Assembly: GCA_015146655.1 (NCBI GenBank)
Contig: VKHL01000033.1
Coordinates: 124,001-188,000 of the forward strand
Source of the DNA: Ochromonas danica
Lineage: Eukaryota; Sar; Chrysophyceae; Chromulinales; Chromulinaceae
DNA length: 64,000 bases
Reading direction: 5' to 3'
Of the stretch, positions 57,394 through 64,000 are shown piece by piece. The position numbers and the translations under genes are program-made. Position 1 is the first letter of the stretch, and each line of letters opens with the position of its first letter. The notes beneath the pieces were generated by a model, which worked only from the letters and a program-made list of their open reading frames with translations, was not told the DNA's origin and did not search any database.

Positions 57394-58116
57394 TTAGGCA
57401 GTGCTTTGAGCCTTAGGTTCCTTCCTGGAGCGAAGATGAACATGAGAATGAGCACGAGTGGTCTTGGAGGACGTCTGGCTGGTCTTTGCCTTCGTTGCCA
57501 CGGCATTCACCGTATTAGAACCTTCAGCATAATCATCCGTGGCGTTAGGATCATTGTTGTTGTTGGTATTGGTGTTGTCATCATCGCTAGTAGCAGGAGG
57601 GGAAGGGTCATTTTGGTCAGCTGACCCACCAGTTGCCGGAGGATTGTTGGTGGTGTTGTCATCATTGCTAGTAGCAGGAGGGGAAGGGTCATTTTGGTCA
57701 GCTGACCCACCAGTTGCCGGAGGATTGTTGGTGGTGTTGTCATCATTGCTAGTAGCAGGAGGGGAAGGGTCATTTTGGTCAGCTGACCCACCAGTTGCCG
57801 GAGGATTGTTGGTGGTGTTGTCATCATTGCTAGTAGCAGGAGGGGAAGGGTCATTTTGGTCAGCTGACCCACCAGTTGCCGGAGGATTGTTGGTGGTGTT
57901 GTCATCATTGCCGGGATTAGGCACGGGATTAGCTGAGCCACCAGATGGTGGATTGCCATTAATCTCATCGTCACTAGGATTGGCAGCAGAAGGAGGGTCA
58001 TTGGAACCACCAGTAACAAACCCATCATCATCTGACAGTACCACCACCACACCAGAATGGACAACTAGTACATGGAAAAGAAGACAAAGGAAGAAAAGAA
58101 GAAAGAAAGTTTTCAT
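57394..58116 (-). CDS. Secreted low-complexity protein with 26-residue tandem repeats (LRG-cluster member 1)
   Basis: 240 residues from the first ATG (58116). A strong signal peptide (MKTFFLLFFLCLLFHVLVVH) is followed by VVVVLSDDDGFVTGGSNDPP, then four 26-residue repeats with the core NDDNTTNNPPATGGSADQ followed by NDPSPPATS. A variant Asn/Asp tail comes next, then a basic C-terminus with HVHLRSRKEPK. The repeats contain one NxT site per unit (N-D-D-N-T-T), so heavy N-glycosylation or O-glycosylation on Thr/Ser is possible; a cell-surface or extracellular-matrix protein is inferred. No family recognised. It shares the DDD motif after the signal peptide and an LR-type C-terminal motif with the next three genes on this strand. 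Confidence 0.7.
   Translation of the reverse strand: MKTFFLLFFLCLLFHVLVVHSGVVVVLSDDDGFVTGGSNDPPSAANPSDDEINGNPPSGGSANPVPNPGNDDNTTNNPPATGGSADQNDPSPPATSNDDNTTNNPPATGGSADQNDPSPPATSNDDNTTNNPPATGGSADQNDPSPPATSNDDNTTNNPPATGGSADQNDPSPPATSDDDNTNTNNNNDPNATDDYAEGSNTVNAVATKAKTSQTSSKTTRAHSHVHLRSRKEPKAQSTA
57585..57912. repeat. Four tandem 78-base coding repeats
   Basis: Inside the secreted protein gene, a 78-base unit (26 codons) containing TCAGCTGACCCACCAGTTGC is repeated four times with almost no differences. Such perfect repeats tend to change copy number by slippage or unequal exchange, so alleles of different length are expected. Confidence 0.9.
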
Positions 58117-59034
58117 TCTAGGCACTAAATAGAATAAAGTAATAGCGAAGAAGCAATGCGAAACCTTGACTAGACGGCAGATTGAGCTGATACCAGGGAT
58201 AGTGAGGGTCGGAACTCAAAACTGCTGAACGGTCGCTCCTGACCCGACCGTTCGGATTTCAGATTTTCCTCCAAAAACAAAACGAAACCGCTCTGCACTC
58301 TTTCGAAAAATGCGTTTTTGTTGTTGCCGCTCTAAACAGACGATTTGATCCAAAAAAAAATGAAATCCGCTGGGAGATGGATAGAAACGAAAGATGAAAC
58401 TTCTTGGTAATCTATCTGCTTTATGGATATCATCTGAGCTTTATGTTGTAAATGATGGTGAATCATCATCCAATGATGTTGCTAATCACCCTCCCAGTAC
58501 TGTAATAGCAGACGGGCTGCTTGACCAGTGCTAAGAAATCGATCACAGTAAAATGATAAAAACTACTAAAAAATTACATCCCTTGGGGTGAACAAAGGCA
58601 TGTTAATTTCTTGTCAAGAAGCGGAGCTCTTGTTTACAGCACTATTTATGAGTTAGGTACCAATAATTCATTGGTTCTGTGGAAGTTTCAAGACAATTAT
58701 AGTTTTCTTTGCTTACACGAATTGAGAGCAAGTATATTTAACATCAAAAAATTGATCTCACAAGAGCAAGCACATCTAACTCGCTCATACATTTAACTTT
58801 GTCTCGACGGTTGGCCACGCGGAATGTTAACTTTCACATCAAATTGACAAACAATCTCATCAAATTGATCAACATATATAGAATTACGCAACCACAGGCA
58901 TAACAAACACATATAAACTACATTTGAAGACACACGCACACATATATGAATTGCTTGATATGAAAGAAGTATGCTTGTTGTTACTCTCTATAGGTTATCG
59001 TAATTGCTTATAAACCTTAGAATATCGTTGTCCT
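58117..59034. other. Intergenic region, possibly with a 46-codon ORF
   Basis: 918 bases. The only item of note is a small plus-strand frame at 58394-58534 starting MKLLGNLSALWISSELYVVN. It is Ser/Asn/Asp-rich after a mildly hydrophobic start, recalling the neighbouring secreted proteins, but is too short and isolated to support as a gene. Confidence 0.35.
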
Positions 59035-59412
59035 TTATGGTCCACGAAGATACTTAGGGGAATTGTCAGTAGGTCCTGTAATAGTGGAGGACTTCTCCTC
59101 TTTCTCTTCCTCACTGCTCTCACTGAAACGGAGAGAAATCTTGGAAATGCTTTCTCGTTTTTGCTCCTCTCCATACACAATTTCATCATCAGAAGGCGTA
59201 GGGCTAGAATGAGACCAATCGTCATCATCCCCGGCAATATCATAAACTAATCCTCTGTCTGGAGGTAGAGCAGATTTTCCCTGATCATGAGAGGGATCAC
59301 CAAAATCATTATCATCATCTACTATAAATAATACTAAGGAGGAGTTCACTTTGTCAACGAAATGAAGAAGAATCAGACAAGAAAACAACAGAAGAAGGAA
59401 GAACGGCTTCAT
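59035..59412 (-). CDS. Small secreted acidic protein ending in LRG motif (LRG-cluster member 2)
   Basis: 125 residues. Signal peptide MKPFFLLLLFSCLILLHFVD, then SLVLFIVDDDNDFGDP, an acidic Ser-rich middle (GDDDDWSHSSPTPSDDE; SESSEEEKEEKSS) and the C-terminus TDNSPKYLRGP. The order (signal peptide, V-x-x-V-D-D-D-x-x-F, low-complexity acidic region, basic residue then aromatic-L-R-G at the very end) is shared with its neighbours. The function is unknown: a secreted matrix, mineral-binding or glycan-binding protein are all possible, and none is demonstrated. Start: the ATG that begins the signal peptide. Confidence 0.7.
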   Translation of the reverse strand: MKPFFLLLLFSCLILLHFVDKVNSSLVLFIVDDDNDFGDPSHDQGKSALPPDRGLVYDIAGDDDDWSHSSPTPSDDEIVYGEEQKRESISKISLRFSESSEEEKEEKSSTITGPTDNSPKYLRGP

Positions 59413-60227
59413 GATGAATCAATAATGTTTTTGATATAGAAAGTCAAAGTCAAAAGACAAGAAAATGATAAGATTATAAAAAAATGGTCAAAAAATTAGT
59501 CTAGTAGTTATATATTGATTCTTCCTTTTATATAATAGTCTGTCAACTATTTAATAATACTTTGACAATCGACCACAAGAATGTGCTTCTATATGAAAAT
59601 GATCGTTCCATTGAACAACTCTCCCTTCCATGCCACTTCTGTTCTTCTTCTCTGGTTTTCAACCGTTCGACTCCAATCATAACCACCTAAATAGTGACTT
59701 TTAAATCTATATTTCAATCTTTTGGCGGTTGCCGAATTTTGGTTGGTCCCAAACAAATTCTTGCTAACATTATCTCAACATCCCTCACGAACCTTCCTGA
59801 ACTTATTTACATCATGCTTGATTCAATTATTTTCTGTATTCTCCAATGCTTTCGCTTCTTTTTGAACTTCATTGTGAAGTCTTAGGACTACATACACTAT
59901 AGTAAACTATTACGTCAATAAAAAATGCAATCTCCTAAGATTATGGATAGGTTATTTTTTACATCTCTTGATCAGCTTAATGAAAACTACATTTTAACGA
60001 TTAATACGTGACTACAGTTCACAACTATTGAAAAAAAATATTTTAAAAAAAGGATTAACGTTCATCTAACAACCGAGTAGGATCAAATGTAACGTAATTC
60101 ATTGTCAAACAGTAGTGGTATAATGACAATGAGCGATTTATATAGCGCAAACTATTATAGAATGTCCGAATTCCATAAGACACTCTTCCAAATGGAAAAG
60201 AATATTTTGTTCTCTTACTTCGGACCA
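59413..60227. other. Intergenic AT-rich region
   Basis: 815 bases, AT-rich with A-runs near 60030-60050; no gene supported. Confidence 0.4.
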
Positions 60228-60704
60228 TTATTCTGATCCGCGAAGAAAATATCTGGGGGCTCTTCTAACGAATCTATCTTTATTTTTCCAATATTCTTCT
60301 TCTTTATCCTCTTCTAGAGCCTCTTCAATATTTTCCCATATCTTCTCATCATCATCGTCCTTGTCCTCATCCTCCTCAGCATCCTCAAGAAATGTGTAGA
60401 CATCATCATCCTCCTCTTCTAGTGTCTTATCAACATTCTCCCTTATCTTCTTATCGCCTTTGCCCTCATCCTCATCAACATCATCAAGGTAATAGAATGT
60501 GTAGACATCATCATCCACTGTAACTAATGGCATAGGAGGAGTCAAAGAACAAGGTTTTGTTGCAGGTAGACTAGTGGGTTGTTGACTCTTTGCATCACCA
60601 CCACCAAAAAGAATATGTTCACCATAAAGAAGAAATTGCACAGCACGAAGAACTAGAAGAAGAACGAAGAAAGATCTTGTCGACTCAAAAGTAAACACAG
60701 TCAT
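60228..60704 (-). CDS. Secreted acidic protein with internal duplication and LRG end (LRG-cluster member 3)
   Basis: 158 residues from the first ATG (60704); the frame runs further upstream without an ATG. The N-terminus MTVFTFESTRSFFVLLLVLR acts as a signal peptide or anchor. After a Pro-rich linker, PLVTVDDDVYTFYYLDDVDE begins the first of two ~36-residue acidic repeats, each starting DDDVYTF and ending with a KxIxENxxxxLEEx helix. The C-terminus is basic: DRFVRRAPRYFLRGSE. The strongly acidic body could bind cations such as calcium; that is inference. Shares the post-signal VDDD and terminal LRG motifs with its neighbours. Confidence 0.65.
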   Translation of the reverse strand: MTVFTFESTRSFFVLLLVLRAVQFLLYGEHILFGGGDAKSQQPTSLPATKPCSLTPPMPLVTVDDDVYTFYYLDDVDEDEGKGDKKIRENVDKTLEEEDDDVYTFLEDAEEDEDKDDDDEKIWENIEEALEEDKEEEYWKNKDRFVRRAPRYFLRGSE

Positions 60705-62375
60705 TTGTACTGTATTGTCTAAAGGAAAAATAAAAGCTATGCAAATAATAAAAATATGAAATAGAGAGGAGAACAATTGATGCAAATCTTTCCAAGGAGG
60801 TCCTTTTATTTTAATAATAGTTACTTCTGGTGGCAGTTGCAACAAGAAGGATGGGATAACTATTTGACTGTTCTTGGTTACTTCCTTCACTTCACCGAAG
60901 CAACAGCATGTCAGATGTGCCGGCGGATCTGTTTATTAAGTTAACAAGCTGTGGAAGGTTCGGCGAGTACTTCTGTGTGGATTTGAAACTCACACTTTTA
61001 GACTTTGTTGCGAGAATTTAATTCGAATATTATTCGTAAATTCGGGAATTCGTAAATTCGGGAATATTCCTGAGTACTCGAAATCCCAGAACTCGGGACT
61101 TGGGACTCACCACTGGGACTCATCTGGAAGTCGAGTCCCCGGAAGTCGAGTCCGCGAGTCCGGGACTCGACTCATGCGGGGTGTGCCGCCAATGTCGGCG
61201 GAATTCCACTTTGGGGATTTCGTGTTTTCGTGTTTTCGAGTGTTGTCGAAGATAAAAACAGTGAAAAGTCGAGTTTTTTCTCGTCTCTCTTATCTCGCAC
61301 TCGCGAATTGTCAGTTCACGGCAAACTCGCCCCACTCAGAGCTGGAAAGTCACCCCTGGTACAAAATTTTCGTTTTCGGTTTTCGGAGTTGTGATGACTC
61401 GGAGTTGAATGGCTGTTATAACTCGCTTTTTATGACTTTTCTTCAGGATTTTCGTTTTCGGTTTTCGGAGTCTGCTGATGACCATCCCGAAAAGACCGTT
61501 TATGCTGCCAAAAAACAGACTTTTTCCCAACGAAAACGAAAAAAACGTTACAGGGGTGACTTGCCGGGCCAAACTGTCGTGAGTCAATGATAACGACTTT
61601 TGAGAAACGAGTTTGTAACTCTTGTGAAAATCCGAATTCCCGAAAGTGGCGCGATTCCGCGATCGCGCCAGTCCTCTCCACTGGTGATGGTGAAGTTGCT
61701 TGGAGATCTTTGGCAGTGTAGGTCTTTGGTGATCAAGTCTTAAAGTTGAAATTGTAATCGTAAATTATAATTACTATCATTGGAGATCCGATCAGTCTTA
61801 AAGTTGAAATTGTAATCGTAAATTATAATTACTATCATTGGAGATCCAATCAACACTGTGCCTCACACTTTTGTTCTCTCCCCGAAAATATAGGAAAGGA
61901 GTGATGGAATAGATGGAATTTGCGTGGAATTATCTGGAATGATCGACAATGACAAAAAAAGCATGGCTTTGTTATAGTACTTTCTCTCTCTTCGTCGTTG
62001 TTTCTATTTCTCTTCTTTCTCTTATATTAATTATTGTATTTCTTTGGCAACTATCAATGGTAAATAATCTTCTAAGCTCTGTCTTTCCCAGTTGTTAGAA
62101 GCATGCCTTCCAACCACTACATGTACTTCATACTAGAACCTATTAAGCTCTACAAAAGGTGAAAGAAGGCAATGGTGGCGACATTTAACAAACTCTTACA
62201 CAACCATTGTGTGGAGACTCTCATACTATTATTAAACATACAATTCCAGCATTCTCCTTTACGATCTTGGGATTCTTTAATAGCCAATCAAAGCGAATTC
62301 ACAATCTTTATATATCCTATCTTTCTCGTGAAGAGCTATTGAAATCAAAAGCTCATCCATTGGTAAGAAGTTGTC
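60705..62375. other. Intergenic region with short repeats
   Basis: 1.7 kb. It holds GAGTC/CGGGACTC-type short repeats (about 61085-61165), two copies of a TTTTCGTTTTCGGTTTTCGG motif (about 61364 and 61451), and a 58-base tandem duplication (61737-61852). The open frame 61174-61590 is built on these repeats and has no protein-like character. A decayed repetitive element is possible but cannot be assigned to a family. Confidence 0.5.
61737..61852. repeat. Two tandem copies of a 58-base unit
   Basis: The unit starts GTCTTAAAGTTGAAATTGTA and ends at GGAGATCC(G/A)ATCA. The two copies differ at only one position that I saw, so the duplication is recent. Confidence 0.9.
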
Positions 62376-63804
62376 TTACTTGCCTCGAAGATGCCTTTGC
62401 TTACTCCTTGCCACGAAATCAGAAATTCGGTTGATGACCTGATTGAAGAGCTGGTCAACCAATTCAGCACTTCCGAATTGATTAGTGTCAAGATCTTTCT
62501 CGTTAAAAGAAGGTTGTGACATCCATTTTCCATCTGATGTAGCACCAAAGGATTCATCGGAAGACACTCCTTCAGGGGAATGGGCAGGATAAGGAGGTGT
62601 ATCGTTGAATTCACCGTTGTCTGAAGAACTGTTGAATTCAGGAGGTGGGGGAGGAGGGTTACCTCCAAATGGAGGTGGAGGAGGAAGAGGGAAGTTTTCA
62701 TCAAAGCCATCAGAAGACCCATTGAAGTCAGGAGGTGGCGGAGGTGGAGGAGGAGGATTACCTCCAAATGAAGGAGGAGGAGGGAAGTCACCATCAAAGC
62801 CATCAGAAGACCCATTGAAGTCAGGAGGTGGCGGAGGTGGAGGAGGAGGGTTACCTCCAAATGAAGGAGGAGGAGGGAAGTCACCATCAAAGCCATCAGA
62901 AGACCCATTGAAGTCAGGAGGTGGCGGAGGTGGAGGAGGAGGATTACCTCCAGGAGGACCACGAGGACCACCACTTCCTCCTCTGCCCCCAGGTGGTCCA
63001 CCAACTTGGCCTGATGGTCTATTACCATGAGGCTGCTCTAATCGACGAGCAGAAGAGGTCAAGTCCGTTGACTGGCTGTCAGCGGCAGGTGGTGGCGGAG
63101 GAGGTGGAGGGAAACCACTGTTGTTAAAACTACCAACAGAAGCATTGAAATCAGGAGGAGGAGGTGGAGGATTTCCTCCTGGAGGACCACGAGGACCACC
63201 ACTTCCTTCTCCTCCAGGGGGTCCTGAAGAACCTCCATTACGGCCATGATCGCCTTGGCCAACCAGTTGACGAGGAAGAGAAGATAAGTCCATTGGCTTG
63301 TTATCCACGGCAGAATGGGTTGGAGGGCCCGGAGGATGATTGCTGTTGTTAAAACTGCCAGCAGACCCATTGAAATCAGAAGGAGGGGGTGGGGGATGAC
63401 TTCTTCCAGGTGATCCACCTCCCTGACCCTGACCTGGCCCATCATGGCGATCGTTTTGGTCTAATTGACGAGCAGAAGCACCATTCATCTTATTCCCATT
63501 CCTATTGGGAGGACGAGGAGGTTTGCCTCCTCTGCCACTCTCTCCAGGAGTGGCTGTCTTGACATTATGGTGTTGAATACCTGTATCGAATGTGGTAAAA
63601 GGTGAGAGGAGTCGATGAGAGAAGAAAAGAGGACTTTCTACAGTCCCTACCTGGTGGGCCATGTACATTACTTCGCAAGTGATAGTCACGAAGTCTTTTC
63701 TCTCTGTCTACCACACCAGCTGGCACAGCAGCAGACACAGAAGAGATCACAGCGAGACTGACAACAAGTAAAAGGATCAGACAACGCAAAGAAGAGCTTT
63801 TCAT
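62376..63804 (-). CDS. Secreted proline/glycine-rich protein with LRS and LRG motifs (LRG-cluster member 4)
   Basis: Exons 63651-63804 and 62376-63580 (minus strand), a 70-base GT-AG intron, frame maintained; 452 residues. Exon 1 encodes a signal peptide (MKSSSLRCLILLLVVSLAVI) and a short basic segment DREKRLRDYHLRSNVHGPPG. Exon 2 is Pro/Gly-rich: GPPGGxGSGGPRGPPGG blocks and three ~31-residue repeats of the form DFNGSSDGFDGDFPPPPSFG followed by GNPPPPPPPPP. The C-terminal ~60 residues are non-repetitive (SAELVDQLFNQVINRISDFV) and end ARSKQRHLRGK. An extensin- or collagen-like secreted structural protein is likely. The LR motif occurs both just after the signal peptide and at the end. The 70-base intron could also be read through for only part of the frame, so the splice model rests on the signal peptide being in exon 1. 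Confidence 0.7.
62650..62945. repeat. Three tandem ~93-120-base Pro/Gly coding repeats
   Basis: Repeated units around CCATCAGAAGACCCATTGAA followed by GGAGGTGGCGGAGGTGGAGG inside the Pro-rich gene. The purine/pyrimidine strand asymmetry comes from poly-Pro codons. Likely variable between strains. Confidence 0.8.
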
Positions 63805-64000
63805 CCAAGCAGTGTGAGCTTGATCAATAATGAATGAAAAGAGTTTAGGTCAATAGGACTAAGTTATTTCAAGGAAAGCGAATGATTGGCAACAAGAGTT
63901 GTTGATTTGATTCTGTTGAGGATGGGTCATAATGCAAGCTTCTTTCCCAGTCATGACAGCAAGAAGAGGCGAAAGGAGGAGAGGAACGTGAAATGTACCC

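Noticed and set aside
57585-57912. Possible CRISPR-like array
   Set aside because: The 78-base units are contiguous and in frame with no unique spacers, and the context is eukaryotic; this is a coding minisatellite.
57539-58132. Plus-strand 197-codon repetitive frame, and a second minus-strand frame over the same repeats
   Set aside because: Both are alternative readings of the 78-base repeats. Only the minus frame starting at 58116 has a signal peptide and ends like its neighbours.
58394-58534. 46-codon plus-strand frame resembling a tiny secreted protein
   Set aside because: The start is only mildly hydrophobic, there is no terminal LR motif, and it is on the opposite strand to the cluster; kept only as a note in the spacer entry.
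61174-61590. 138-codon plus-strand open frame
   Set aside because: Made of short CG-containing repeats and open on both strands; no protein-like features.
62605-63030. Plus-strand glycine-rich open frame
   Set aside because: It is the antisense of poly-Pro codons in the minus-strand secreted protein, which has a signal peptide and a proper start.

Overview
The window is nuclear DNA of a unicellular eukaryote. Genes carry short GT-AG introns (about 60-150 bases), there are no operons, and several proteins are eukaryote-specific (RNA polymerase II subunit Rpb9, a MYCBP/AMY-1 homologue, a transcriptional cyclin, a proteasome alpha-type protein, PH domains). Multi-pass membrane hybrid histidine kinases together with MYCBP suggest a flagellate-derived protist, perhaps a stramenopile alga. 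That placement is inference; no rRNA or other marker in the window settles it.

Layout. 0-1 kb: 5' part of a hybrid histidine kinase (minus strand), running off the window. 2.7-12.5 kb: a type-2 3-hydroxyacyl-CoA dehydrogenase-like SDR, then three membrane/PH-domain paralogues (one plus, two minus) flanked by an inverted pair of a spliced cysteine-rich gene. 13.6 kb: a proteasome alpha-like protein with a signal peptide. 15-38.6 kb: four tandem copies of a six-exon gene for a giant (about 1,360-residue) three-module glycosyltransferase, separated by repeat-bearing spacers with a small-HSP fragment, a BED/hAT transposon fragment and a palindromic MITE. 39.7-49 kb: a housekeeping stretch (CID-cyclin-RS fusion, MYCBP, Rpb9, homocysteine S-methyltransferase, FAD monooxygenase). 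49.4-56 kb: two complete hybrid histidine kinases. 57.4-63.8 kb: four same-strand genes for secreted low-complexity proteins that share a signal peptide and, in three of them, a terminal LRG motif.

Two themes stand out. First, three gene families (glycosyltransferases, histidine kinases, membrane/PH proteins) and the cysteine-rich pair are mosaics of near-identical blocks, introns included, alternating with strongly divergent blocks. This points to frequent recent ectopic gene conversion or repeated segmental duplication, with the variable parts being N-termini, sensor domains and linkers. Second, the 57-64 kb cluster looks like a small, undescribed secreted-protein family with a possible C-terminal processing or sorting signal.

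Exon boundaries were worked out by hand from GT/AG sites and reading-frame continuity and, where paralogues exist, from agreement between copies. Several reading frames are open upstream of their first ATG; in those cases the first ATG was taken as the start.
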